Positions 1 through 9,600 of a stretch of DNA of 64,000 nucleotides are shown here, in pieces (positions within the stretch are counted from its first letter, which is position 1; every line of letters starts with the position of its first letter). Source of the DNA: Sulfurimonas lithotrophica (lineage in GTDB: Bacteria > Campylobacterota > Campylobacteria > Campylobacterales > Sulfurimonadaceae); NCBI RefSeq assembly GCF_009258225.1, contig NZ_CP043617.1, positions 2,108,001 to 2,172,000 of the forward strand, written 5' to 3'. The notes under the pieces are model-generated. The model was not told the DNA's origin, made no database searches, and saw only the letters and a program-made list of their open reading frames with translations. The translations under genes were made by a program, and so were the position numbers.

Positions 1-1477
1 TAATTCAGATGATGACGGTATAGAGTTATGGGGTGGTACTGTTAATTTGACAAATATCACTATTACAAGATGTACAGACGATCACTTCGATATCGATGAC
101 GGTTATGCAGGTACTGTAACTAACTTAAATATTACACAAACATCTGGTAATGCAGCTATCGAGATGTCTGGTACTACTCATGCAACATTTGACGGATTTA
201 CTATTGTTCAAAATACATCTGCTAAAGAGGGTGGAATCTACTTCAAAAAAGACGGTATCGGAGGACACTTTAAAAACGGTGTTATTATAGATAACGTGGC
301 TGATAGTTTTGGTGCTATCCATTCATTAAGTGCAGATGAAGCTTCAGATACTGCCGATATCGCAAATACTTCATTTGAGAACGTAACAGTCGGCGGTACT
401 TCAACCGGTGCTAGATTTACAGGTACTTCAGATGCAGCGTTGGAGACAAAGTTTAAAGCAGGAAATACAAATACTATTGCTCAAGCTCCAACGGTAAGTT
501 CTACTTTATCAGGGGATATAACAAGTAACAAGACTTTAACTGCAGATACTTTATGGATAATCGACGGTTTAGTAACTGTTAACAATAATGCTACTTTAAC
601 TATTGAGCCGGGAACTACAATAGCAGGACTTGACGGTAACGGTGCAGCTACATCTTATCTTGTTATAGATAAAGGTTCTAAAATTGAAGCTCCGGGTACT
701 GCGGCAAACCCAATTACTTTTACGTCAACTAAAGTAGCTGTTGAAGGTGAAGCACCTGCAGTCGGTCAATGGGGTGGTGTTACAATTATCGGTAATGCAG
801 GTAATGCTCAAGTTGAACCTTATGAGGTAAATCCTATTTTTGTTGCAGGCGATACTGACTTAACTGATAACTCAGGTACATTAACATACATAAGAATCCT
901 AAACTCGGGTATTACAATGGAGCAAGATAAAGAGATTAACGGTCTTTCTTTTGTTGGTGTCGGTTCAGGAACTACGGTTGACAACATCACTATCGATAAT
1001 TCCGATGATGACGGTATTGAACTATGGGGTGGTACTGTTGATTTATCAAATATCTACATCACAAGATGTACAGACGATCACTTCGATATCGATGACGGTT
1101 ATGCAGGTACTGTAACTAACTTAAATATTACACAAACATCAGGTAATGCAGCTATCGAGATGTCAGGTACGACTCACGCAACATTTGATGGATTTACTAT
1201 TGTTCAAAATGCATCTGCTAAAGAGGGTGGAATCTACTTCAAAAAAGACAATATCGGTGGATTCTTCTCTAACGGTACAATTACCGATAACGTTGACGAT
1301 GCTTACGGTGCTATCCACTCATTAAGTGCTGATGAAGCTTCAGATACTGTTGATGGCGGAAACATAACATTTACGAATGTAACAATTAACGGTACATCTA
1401 CGGATGACGGTATCACAGGTACTTCCGATGCAACTCTTTCAGGTATATTTGACGGTGGTGCAGGTAACGCTAGATAG
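1..1477 (+). CDS. Large secreted beta-helix repeat protein, 3' end only
   Basis: The reading frame is already open at base 2, so the true start lies left of the window; about 491 C-terminal residues are visible. The protein is rich in Gly, Thr, Asn, Asp and Ile with short periodic beta segments (for example LWIIDGLVTVNNNATLTIEP, then GQWGGVTIIGNA, then DDDGIELWGGTV), which is the look of a right-handed parallel beta-helix exported to the surface. A block of about 160 residues (DDDGIELWGG through SADEASDT) occurs twice, 332 residues apart. There are no Cys residues or membrane segments in the visible part. It sits just upstream of the TonB operon on the same strand but is separated from it by a hairpin and a strong promoter candidate. 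Surface or extracellular location is inferred; substrate unknown. Confidence 0.8.
   Translation, partial: NSDDDGIELWGGTVNLTNITITRCTDDHFDIDDGYAGTVTNLNITQTSGNAAIEMSGTTHATFDGFTIVQNTSAKEGGIYFKKDGIGGHFKNGVIIDNVADSFGAIHSLSADEASDTADIANTSFENVTVGGTSTGARFTGTSDAALETKFKAGNTNTIAQAPTVSSTLSGDITSNKTLTADTLWIIDGLVTVNNNATLTIEPGTTIAGLDGNGAATSYLVIDKGSKIEAPGTAANPITFTSTKVAVEGEAPAVGQWGGVTIIGNAGNAQVEPYEVNPIFVAGDTDLTDNSGTLTYIRILNSGITMEQDKEINGLSFVGVGSGTTVDNITIDNSDDDGIELWGGTVDLSNIYITRCTDDHFDIDDGYAGTVTNLNITQTSGNAAIEMSGTTHATFDGFTIVQNASAKEGGIYFKKDNIGGFFSNGTITDNVDDAYGAIHSLSADEASDTVDGGNITFTNVTINGTSTDDGITGTSDATLSGIFDGGAGNAR
2..1474 (+). repeat. Internal 996-bp tandem repeat in the beta-helix gene
   Basis: Bases 2 to about 480 and 998 to 1474 are near-copies, offset by exactly 996 bp (332 codons). 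Both encode DDDGIELWGGTV, TRCTDDHFDIDDGYAGTV and GAIHSLSADEASDT. The intervening 520 bases would belong to the first unit, so the gene probably contains further units to the left of the window. The copies differ at scattered synonymous and non-synonymous sites and diverge over the last 40 or so codons. Confidence 0.85.
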
Positions 1478-1548
1478 TTATAAAAACTAACTACCTCTTC
1501 CATATCTGTTCTCTAGCTTTTGGCTAGGGAATAACTTCTCTCTATTAT

Positions 1549-1578
1549 TAAGTGACATTGTAATCAAAATGTCACTTA
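1549..1578 (+). terminator. Hairpin after the beta-helix gene
   Basis: AAGTGACATT at 1550-1559 pairs perfectly with AATGTCACTT at 1568-1577 around an 8-base loop, plus one flanking T-A pair. There is no T tract after it, so it is a weak intrinsic terminator at best. Its right half overlaps the phased 11-bp units of the next promoter, so the same bases may serve two roles. Confidence 0.45.
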
Positions 1579-1613
1579 TTAGTATCATAACTGTAATCCA
1601 ACAAATATAAAAT
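1560..1613 (+). promoter_or_regulatory. Pho-box-like promoter of the TonB operon
   Basis: Four consecutive 11-bp units each begin with GT: GTAATCAAAAT (1560), GTCACTTATTA (1571), GTATCATAACT (1582), GTAATCCAACA (1593). They are followed by 4 bp and a -10 candidate TAAAAT at 1608-1613, 27 bases before the start of the DUF3450 gene. The unit length and the 4-bp gap to the -10 are the same as at pstS and pstC in this window. Control by a PhoB-family regulator is inferred. Confidence 0.6.
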
Positions 1614-1640
1614 TCGCTAAATTATAACTATGGAGCGAAT

Positions 1641-2411
1641 ATGTTTACAAAACATACAAAGGGTTTAATCTCTTTAACACTAGCTACCTTTTTATCTACA
1701 TCTTTATATGCTACTAATGATGAAGATATGGTAAAGTCAATCATGAAACTTCGCGGTGATGTTGAATCATTATATACTCAAATAGATGAGAATAAAGAGT
1801 CTTACAAAGCTCAAATGAAATCATTGGCACTTCAAAATGCAGATACGGATGCACAGATAAATCGTAAATCTACATCTATAAAGCTTGCTGAATTGGAATT
1901 ACAAAAAGTAAAACTAAAAATTGCCAATACCTCAACCCAAAGTTTTGAATTAAAACCACTTATAAACGAAGTTTACAACAAACTTGAACATTCTATTAAA
2001 ACGGGTATCCCTTTTAAGATAGAACAACGCCTAAGTGCTATTAAAAAAATTCAAAACGATTTAGATGAAAACACTATCACTCAGGAGCGTGCACTTGCAC
2101 TTTTATGGGCAAGTTACGATGATAATATTCGCTTAACCAAAGAGATCGGTCTTTTTAAACAACATATAAAAATAAACGACAAAAAAATACTTGCAAAAAT
2201 AGCAAAACTAGGTTCTATGATGCTTTATTTTCAAGCACCTGAGAAGAGTGTAGGTTATGCAATAAAAGACGGTGATTCTTACTCTTATAAAGTCGTAACA
2301 AACGAAGATGACGTAAAACAGATAAATAACCTTTTCGATGCTCTTAATAAACAGATTCGTACAGGTTATTTTTCAGTACCAAATGCACTAGTTCTTAAAG
2401 GAGATAAATAA
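1641..2411 (+). CDS. DUF3450-family periplasmic protein of a TonB energy-transduction operon
   Basis: 256 residues. A signal peptide (KGLISLTLATFLSTSLYA) is followed by a long Lys/Glu/Gln-rich helical region typical of a periplasmic coiled coil. DUF3450 proteins are known as the first gene of TtpC-ExbB-ExbD-TonB operons in marine Proteobacteria, and that is the order found here. The start is supported by GGAG seven bases upstream. The stop codon overlaps the next start by one base (TAATG), implying translational coupling. It probably regulates or scaffolds the ExbB complex from the periplasm, but no biochemical role can be read from the sequence. Confidence 0.8.
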   Translation: MFTKHTKGLISLTLATFLSTSLYATNDEDMVKSIMKLRGDVESLYTQIDENKESYKAQMKSLALQNADTDAQINRKSTSIKLAELELQKVKLKIANTSTQSFELKPLINEVYNKLEHSIKTGIPFKIEQRLSAIKKIQNDLDENTITQERALALLWASYDDNIRLTKEIGLFKQHIKINDKKILAKIAKLGSMMLYFQAPEKSVGYAIKDGDSYSYKVVTNEDDVKQINNLFDALNKQIRTGYFSVPNALVLKGDK

Positions 2412-3712
2412 TGAAGTTATTACTATTAACGCTATTTACACTAACATCATTAGTAGCAAATGAACTCTCAGATGCATATAAAAAAGAATATACATTCTTA
2501 AAAGCTCAAAAAACAGAACTTGAAAAACGTTTAAAATCAGAACGTAAATCACAAGCAGATGAATTATACAAAGCAAAACAAGAGGTTAAAAACAAGCAAA
2601 ACGACTATGTTAAGCTCTCAAAAACCCTAAAAAATAAAGAGCGTGAAATTGAAAAGGCAAATGAGCGTCTTCGCGATAAAACAAGCAATAAAGAGATAAT
2701 TAACAGTGTACTTATACAAGCTAAAGTATCGCTTGGAGATTATGGTGTAAAGGTCGATGAAAATGCTCTCTCAAAAGTTGATGAACTTAAAAAAGCTTTT
2801 AAAGGTTCTGCAAATCTTTACAACACATTATCGAGTGTACGTACGGAGTACGGAAAGTTTTATCTGCTTGACGGTACTACTGCTCAAGGTGAAATCGTAA
2901 AAATCGGAAATATTGCAGCTTACGGTATTTCAACAAAAGCAAACGGTGCTTTAGCACCTGCAGGTAACGGTGAGTACAAGCTATGGAATAAACCTGCCGA
3001 ACTTAGTGCAAAAGCACTTTATAGCAAACAAACTCCTTCAAATATTGATATATTTGTTTATGAAAACTTAGATAAAGACGTAGAGTACAGACAAGAAAAA
3101 ACTCTCAAAGACACTATAAAAGGCGGTGGAGTTATTGGGTATATAATCCTAACACTTGGTGCTTTTGGCGTGCTTCTTCTTCTTTTGAGAGTTTTATTTT
3201 TAAGCAGTGCCGGAACAAACGTTAAAAAAGTTACGGACATAGTTTCAAACAAGCTTGAAACTTCAAATGCCGAAGATGCATATGAAGCTATCAAAAATTT
3301 TAAAGGCTCTACTGCAAGGGTAATCCGTGCAACACTTAGAAACATTAAACGTGATCGCGAGCATATCGAAGATATCATAATGGAAAATATCCTAAATGAA
3401 AGTTCTGCACTTGACAGATTCGGTAACTTTATCTTAGTTTTAGCAGCCGTAGCACCGCTTCTTGGTCTTCTTGGAACAGTAACGGGAATGATATCTACAT
3501 TTGACATCATTACGGTTCACGGAACGGGTGATCCAAAACTCTTAAGCGGCGGAATAAGTGAAGCACTTGTTACAACTATGCTTGGTCTTGTAGTAGCTAT
3601 TCCATTATTACTACTTGGTAATTTATTAAGCGGTTGGGCAAACAGCATTAAAGACTCTATGGAGCAAAGTGCTCTTCGTGTAGTTAACTTATATGAGAAA
3701 CTGGGCGTGTAA
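2411..3712 (+). CDS. Long ExbB/TolQ-family proton-channel protein (TtpC-like)
   Basis: 433 residues. After a signal peptide (LLLLTLFTLTSLVA) there is a charged coiled coil at about 20-110 and a globular periplasmic stretch to about 230. A transmembrane helix (GYIILTLGAFGVLLLLLRVLF) precedes the conserved MotA/TolQ/ExbB region at about 310-430, which carries the ExbB-type APLLGLLGTVTGMISTF and the motif TMLGLVVAIPLLLLGN. The extended periplasmic N-terminus distinguishes it from ordinary ExbB and matches TtpC-type proteins needed by some TonB systems. It is coupled to the next gene by TAATG. Confidence 0.85.
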   Translation: MKLLLLTLFTLTSLVANELSDAYKKEYTFLKAQKTELEKRLKSERKSQADELYKAKQEVKNKQNDYVKLSKTLKNKEREIEKANERLRDKTSNKEIINSVLIQAKVSLGDYGVKVDENALSKVDELKKAFKGSANLYNTLSSVRTEYGKFYLLDGTTAQGEIVKIGNIAAYGISTKANGALAPAGNGEYKLWNKPAELSAKALYSKQTPSNIDIFVYENLDKDVEYRQEKTLKDTIKGGGVIGYIILTLGAFGVLLLLLRVLFLSSAGTNVKKVTDIVSNKLETSNAEDAYEAIKNFKGSTARVIRATLRNIKRDREHIEDIIMENILNESSALDRFGNFILVLAAVAPLLGLLGTVTGMISTFDIITVHGTGDPKLLSGGISEALVTTMLGLVVAIPLLLLGNLLSGWANSIKDSMEQSALRVVNLYEKLGV

Positions 3713-4326
3713 TGTTTGATATAGCCCAAAATATAGAACTATTTGCCCTTTTTATGAATAAAGGCGGCTTGGTTATGTGGGTTTTATTTGTACTAAACCT
3801 CTTACTATGGTATGGGCTTGGATACAGATACTTAACCCTTCAACGCGGGACTATGGGAAATGTTAGAAGACTGGTTGAAAAGCATGAACAACGTGGAGCG
3901 AGCAAAGAGTTTAAAGGACTTTTAGATTATGCCGTTTCAGATGCACTTCAAGCCGCAAACGAGGCAAAAGCAATAAATAAAGTTTGCAGAAACTATATAA
4001 CAGATGCACTCTTTAAATACAACATAGTTATAAAACGCTATTCGACTTTAGTAAAAACGATAGTTGTTTTAGCTCCGCTTATCGGGCTTTTAGGAACTGT
4101 AATGGGGATGATTGAGACTTTTGATGCACTCCAAAGCAGTTCTATGTTCTCTCAAGGTGCGAGTATATCAGGCGGTATATCAAAAGCGCTTTTTACGACT
4201 GAGCTTGGTCTTGTCGTAGCAGTACCGGGGCTTATTATAGGTCGTATATTAGACAAAAAACAAAACAGATTTGCTCTTGAATTTGAGCAAATCACGGACA
4301 TAATATGTACAAAGGATAATAAATGA
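3712..4326 (+). CDS. exbB: ExbB-family biopolymer transport protein
   Basis: 204 residues, the usual ExbB size. An N-terminal membrane helix (GGLVMWVLFVLNLLLWYGLG) is followed by a cytoplasmic loop and two further helices with the hallmark APLIGLLGTVMGMIETFDAL and TTELGLVVAVPGLIIGRI. With ExbD it forms the inner-membrane proton channel that energises TonB. Having two ExbB-type proteins in a row (long and short) is the normal arrangement in DUF3450-TtpC operons. The stop overlaps the exbD start by four bases (ATGA). Confidence 0.9.
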   Translation: MFDIAQNIELFALFMNKGGLVMWVLFVLNLLLWYGLGYRYLTLQRGTMGNVRRLVEKHEQRGASKEFKGLLDYAVSDALQAANEAKAINKVCRNYITDALFKYNIVIKRYSTLVKTIVVLAPLIGLLGTVMGMIETFDALQSSSMFSQGASISGGISKALFTTELGLVVAVPGLIIGRILDKKQNRFALEFEQITDIICTKDNK

Positions 4327-4727
4327 GATTTAGACCAAAAGAGCAGAATGTAGATAATGTAGATGTATCTCCACTTATAGATATGGTTTTTATTCTTCTA
4401 ATATTTTTTATGGTTACTACAACATTTGTTAAAGATATGAAACTCGATATCAACCGTCCTTCGGCTGCATCTGCATCACTCTCAAACGAGAAAGTTATTC
4501 GCGTATATATTGACAATAACCGTGAGATATATATAGATAACCAGTCGGTAAAAATCTGGGCACTTCAAAGCAAACTTAGAGATATGCTTAGAAGCTCTAT
4601 AGACAAAGCGGTACTTGTTATAACAGATACTGAAATTCCTGTTGATTCTCTTATTGACGTAATTGATGAGTGTAAACAAAGCGGTGCAATAGATGTAGCC
4701 GTCTCAACTACAAAAGAGATAGGATAA
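4323..4727 (+). CDS. exbD: ExbD-family biopolymer transport protein
   Basis: 134 residues. A short cytoplasmic N-terminus precedes a single membrane helix, VDVSPLIDMVFILLIFFMVT. The Asp in PLIDMVF is the conserved proton-translocating residue of the ExbD/TolR family. A periplasmic domain follows, with the typical IYIDNQSV and VLVITDTEIPVDSLIDVID segments. It is the partner of the two ExbB proteins encoded just upstream. Confidence 0.92.
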   Translation: MRFRPKEQNVDNVDVSPLIDMVFILLIFFMVTTTFVKDMKLDINRPSAASASLSNEKVIRVYIDNNREIYIDNQSVKIWALQSKLRDMLRSSIDKAVLVITDTEIPVDSLIDVIDECKQSGAIDVAVSTTKEIG

Positions 4728-4734
4728 AACAATA

Positions 4735-5373
4735 ATGTCAAAAAAGATATACAACACCAAGCTAAGACCTTTTTATGCATTTGTAAGCATGATACTCGGT
4801 GGTTTGCTTATGGTAATACTTGTTATCTCATTTAATAAAAACGTAGATGAAAAAGAGGATAAAGAAAAAGCAAAAAGCAGAATTGTCCAAGTAAAAAAAC
4901 AAAAAAAACAAGTTACTCAAAAACCAAAACCTGAGCCTAAACCTAAACCTAAAAAACAAACACCAAAAGCACCGCCCCCAAATCTCTCAAATATACTCGG
5001 CGGAGTTAGTATGAATATACCGGAGTTTGCAAGCCAAGGGATTACCGGAGATTCAACGGATTTGCTTGAATCAATCGTTGAAGATACCGTTATGAGTGAA
5101 AGTAGTGTTGATTCTAAACCTAAAGTAACGTCACGCTCAGCCATGGAGTATCCTGAATCTGCAGCGAAAGACGGGATAAAAGGTTTTGTAATCGTTAACC
5201 TGCTAATTTCTAAAGACGGCTCGGTTGAACTTGCAAAAATCATAGAGTCACAACCAGAGGGCGTGTTTGACAATACTGTTTTAAATGGCGTTAGAGGCTG
5301 GAGATTTACACCTGCACGTTACAAAGGCAAAAGTGTAAAAGTATGGGCGAAACAAAAAGTATCATTTAACTAA
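4735..5373 (+). CDS. tonB: TonB-family energy transducer
   Basis: 212 residues. The N-terminal membrane anchor lies at about 13-33 (YAFVSMILGGLLMVILVIS). A Lys/Pro-rich periplasm-spanning linker follows (QKPKPEPKPKPKKQTPKAPP). The C-terminal TonB domain at about 135-212 contains YPESAAKDGIKGFVIVNLLI, and GWRFTPARYKGKSVKVW near the end. It transmits proton-motive force from ExbBD to the outer-membrane receptor encoded two genes downstream. It lies seven bases after exbD, in the same operon. Confidence 0.92.
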   Translation: MSKKIYNTKLRPFYAFVSMILGGLLMVILVISFNKNVDEKEDKEKAKSRIVQVKKQKKQVTQKPKPEPKPKPKKQTPKAPPPNLSNILGGVSMNIPEFASQGITGDSTDLLESIVEDTVMSESSVDSKPKVTSRSAMEYPESAAKDGIKGFVIVNLLISKDGSVELAKIIESQPEGVFDNTVLNGVRGWRFTPARYKGKSVKVWAKQKVSFN

Positions 5374-5384
5374 GGAAAAAAGAG

Positions 5385-6644
5385 ATGAAAAAGTTTTTAC
5401 AAATATTATTATTAATTTCACTAAGTGCATCTCTTGTAGCAAAAGAGAAAGATACTTTAGTAGATCACTTGGCAATAGCTTCACTTTTAATATATGACGG
5501 AAAATACGATAAAGCTAAAGATGAACTCTTGCTTGTAGATAAAAAAGCAGATAACTTCGATGCAGCAAAGTACTATACTATTTTGGGTGTGCTTGCATCT
5601 AAGACGGATGATTATAAAAATGCCGTAAGTAACTACACTAAAGCTATAGATGCAACAAAAACAAAAGTTTTTAAAGCTCCAAAAATCGTACATAAAGAGA
5701 AGTATCTTTTCTCTATCGGTTCAAGCGAGAAAAAAGATACCGCACCTGAATTTGATGCCGCAAAAGTTAAAAAAGAGAAACTTGAAAAACTTTATATGTA
5801 TCTATCACAAAGCTATTTTAAAATAAAAGAGTACGAAAAAACTGCAAAGTCTCTTGATTTAGCAGGAGACAAAGGGCGTGAACGTGCATCTCTTTTTGCA
5901 CTTCGTGCAGAGTGTTACTGGAAAATAAAGCAATATTCAAATGCTATAGATGCACTCAATATTGGCTCGAATCTTTTTCCTAAAAATACAAACTTGTTAA
6001 AACAAAAGTTTTATTATTTTGCAGATTTGGGTCTTTATCAGGCTGCAATTAAAAATGCAAAACTTTATATGGACAAGACTAATGCAGATGCAAACGAATA
6101 TATAATCCTGGCTCAACTTTTATTTGAAGCAAAACAGGTAGATGAAGCTATAAAAATTTTAGAGATTGCAAAAGCTAAATTCCCTAGTAGCGCAAAAAGC
6201 AAAATACTTTTAGGTCACGTATATCTTAAAAAAGATATGCCTCGCACCACTGCATATATGTTTAAGCACGCTGCATATAATGATACAAGTTACCTAAAAG
6301 ATGCAGTCGAGATGCACAGACGGATTAAAGACTATCCACACGCTATATTTTTAAACTCACAAATACCGGACAAAGTTGAAAAACTAAAACAAAAATTGGC
6401 ACTTCATATAGACAGAGGTGAGTTTGCAAAAGTTATAGGTTTAAAAGATGCACTTAACAGATACAACCTATTAAAAGATGACAATATAAGATATGCACTT
6501 GCATATTCATACTATATGTCAAAAGACTACAACAGTGCAGAAAAAAATCTTAAAAAGATACAAGATACAGATCTTTTTAAAAAATCAACAATTATAAGAG
6601 CTAATATTGAAAAATGCCGCAATAATAGTATGGAGTGTATATAG
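5385..6644 (+). CDS. TPR-repeat periplasmic protein of the TonB operon
   Basis: 419 residues with a signal peptide (FLQILLLISLSASLVA). The rest is a series of helical hairpins of TPR character, for example AAKYYTILGVLASKTDDYKN, LYMYLSQSYFKIKEYEKTA and ALRAECYWKIKQYSNAIDAL. A TPR protein after TonB is the standard last accessory gene of DUF3450/TtpC operons. It probably works as a periplasmic adaptor between TonB and the receptor. The stop is directly followed by the receptor start codon with no spacer. Confidence 0.85.
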   Translation: MKKFLQILLLISLSASLVAKEKDTLVDHLAIASLLIYDGKYDKAKDELLLVDKKADNFDAAKYYTILGVLASKTDDYKNAVSNYTKAIDATKTKVFKAPKIVHKEKYLFSIGSSEKKDTAPEFDAAKVKKEKLEKLYMYLSQSYFKIKEYEKTAKSLDLAGDKGRERASLFALRAECYWKIKQYSNAIDALNIGSNLFPKNTNLLKQKFYYFADLGLYQAAIKNAKLYMDKTNADANEYIILAQLLFEAKQVDEAIKILEIAKAKFPSSAKSKILLGHVYLKKDMPRTTAYMFKHAAYNDTSYLKDAVEMHRRIKDYPHAIFLNSQIPDKVEKLKQKLALHIDRGEFAKVIGLKDALNRYNLLKDDNIRYALAYSYYMSKDYNSAEKNLKKIQDTDLFKKSTIIRANIEKCRNNSMECI

Positions 6645-9600
6645 ATGCAAAAAATAACTAAAATATTTTTAATCAGTTTTATATTTTTAACGACTGTTTT
6701 AAATGCAAGTGAAAATGCAGGTAGCTTAAGCATATCTATCTTTAAAGACGGGAAACCTCTTCAAAACACTCAGGTAATACTGGATGCTAAAGATAATTAC
6801 GTTACCGATGCAGACGGTTCTTTACATATATTTTTAAGTGTAGGTAAACATAAAGTAGAAATATTCGGTAAAGAAGGGGATAAAAATCTCGGTTATTTTA
6901 AAAGAAGTGTTGAGATAAAAAGAGATAAAGATACACAAATCACGGCAGAATTTACTGAAGATGAAAATGATGAGATAGATATCGATACACCTTTTGATAC
7001 CGATATCTCAATTAACAAATCAACAGGTTTAGCTATTTTTAGCGGAGTGCTAATATCTTCCGATACAAAAAAAGCTATATCAAACGCAAGAATATTCGTA
7101 ATGGGAACAGATGTAGATGCAAGAAGTGATGCAGAGGGTAAATTTGAATTTGAAGTACCTTCGGGAATCAAACTAAATATATCATTCATACACTCTGAAC
7201 ATACATCCAAAACATTAAAAGATATAGTTTTAGACAAAGATGCAAAGCTAAACAAAACCGTATCTCTCTCTCCTGCTTCTATGGAACTTGAAGAGTTTGT
7301 GATACTCGCTCCAAAAGTTACAGGTAGCATAGCTATGGTTATGGCTGAGGAGAAACAAGTAAATGCCATAGTGAATATCTTAGGCTCTGAGCAGATAAGT
7401 AAAAAGGGTGATTCATCTGCTGCATCTGCACTAAAGCGTGTAACGGGAGTAACATTGATAGGCGGTAAAAACATATATGTTCGCGGTCTTGGTGACAGAT
7501 ACTCAAACATAGAGATGAACTCTATGCCTCTTCCATCACCTGACCCTACAAAAAGAGTAGTACCTCTTGATATATTCCCCGCAGGTGTAATAAGTTCTAT
7601 GAAAGTTCAAAAAAGTTCTACACCCGATATTCCTGCGAGTTTTGGCGGTGGATATGTAGATATACGTACAAAAGATAAGTCAAAAGATGATTATATGAAA
7701 ATATCTTTTGGTATAAAGGCAAACTCAAATACAGGAAAAGATGCACCGACATATGAGGGTAGCGATACCGATATATATGGTTTTGACGACGGATATAGAG
7801 AGATAGGCGGCGGTATTTTAGAAAACTCTACTATAGTCGTTGGAGAGAGACAAAAATCTTTTACGACAGCTTATTTTACAAAAGAAGAAATATCCGCTTT
7901 TACCCAAAGTTACGTAAACGGAAGAAATTTTAACGTAACAAATGAAGCTTTGCCTTTTGGAGGAAGTATTTCAGTTGAGGGTGCCGTAAATTATGATATT
8001 AACGATAAAAATAAAATAACTATCTTCGGTAACTACGGATATGTTCAAGAAAATCAATACAGACTAGAAAATTGGTATAAATATGAGATGGATAAAACTA
8101 CGAATTCACTCTATAAAATGCCAAACCAATACGGTACGACCAAGAAATCATACTCTGATTATTCACATGCGGGTATATTTAATATCGGGTATAACTTTAT
8201 GGATGTATTTAGAATTAAATATACTAAACTATATACGCATACAGGTACTAAAAGTACAAGAATTACCGATGGAAAACTCGGTTCAAACCAAAATGATTAT
8301 TATACGAAATATTATTTAGACTGGGAGGAGCGTACTTTAAATACCGACCAAATTAGCGGAAACTTTGATTATGCAATATTTGATATAGAAAACAACTTTA
8401 GATTTGGCTTTGAAAATGCCATAGCAGAGTTGTATCAGCCAAATAATTTTGTATATTCGTATTTGGATGACGGAAGTACTGAGAATCCGTTCTTAACAAA
8501 ACAAATTTCTAATCACGTAGGGACTAATCTGGAGTCTGATGATGAACTTAGTGCATTTTATTTAAAAAATAAATTCAACATTGAATTTTTTAGCGAAGAT
8601 GATTATATAGACATAGGTTTCTCAAGTAGCTTTAAAGAAAGAACTTCAAAACAAAACAAATACTTCCTAGCCTATAGGTCCGGTGCAGGATTAACGCCCG
8701 ATACAGATATGACAGCAGATATTGAAACCGTATATAATGAAGAAGTTCGTACAGATATAGACTATGATGATAGAGCTTTAATTATAGGAACTTTATCTCA
8801 ACCAAAAGATTACTTTGATGCAGAGGTAGATGAGACCAACTTTTATCTATCGACACTATTAAAACCGACAAAGTCTATAGAGTTTTTATTTGGCGGCAGA
8901 CAGGTAGATTTAACTCAAACAATATACCAATATGTAGAGGACAGAGATAATCCGGACTTTTCTCTTAGACGTCTTGTGCAAAAAGTTCCGACCGTATTAA
9001 GCATTAACGACTTTTATCCGAGTGCATCGCTTAAGTACAAGTTTAATAAAAACAATCATCTTGACTTTGCATATACCAAGACATATATTATGCCGGACTT
9101 ACGCGAGGCATCCGATGGGATATATACGCACCCGTATGACGTAGCAGATATTATGGGTAATCCTAATCTTGTTAATACCGATATTGAAAATTTTGACTTA
9201 AAATACTCTCACTATTTTTCCGATACGGAAAATATAAAAACAGGATTATTTTATAAAGACCTCGACAAACCTATAGAAGATGTTATGAAACCGTCTTCTT
9301 CACTGCCTATTTACTCTTTTGACAATGCAGACAATGCTGTTTTATACGGTATAGAGTTTGACGGAAGAAAAAAACTTAGCTTTATATATCATAAACTGAT
9401 AAACTATTTTATTTCAGGAAATCTCTCATATACAAAATCAGACGTTACGCTTAGAAAAGAGCAAGAATCTACTTATACAAACAACCATAGGGAGCTTCAA
9501 GGTTTATCAAAAATCGTAATCAACATCTCTTTATCGTATGAGCGTAAAGATCGCTCCGCTACGCTTTCTTACAATAAAATGGGTGAGAGAATAAGAAAAG

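Noticed and set aside
1515-1530. CTAGC-TTTTG-GCTAG hairpin after the beta-helix gene
   Set aside because: The stem is only 5 bp and no T tract follows; the larger hairpin at 1549 is the better candidate.
3058-3510. 150-codon open frame on the minus strand within the long exbB gene
   Set aside because: It is a shadow of a well-supported membrane protein gene and has no ribosome site or family features.
6893-7510. 205-codon minus-strand frame within the TonB receptor gene
   Set aside because: Ser/Ile-rich antisense translation of the receptor's N-terminal region; the receptor frame is fully supported.
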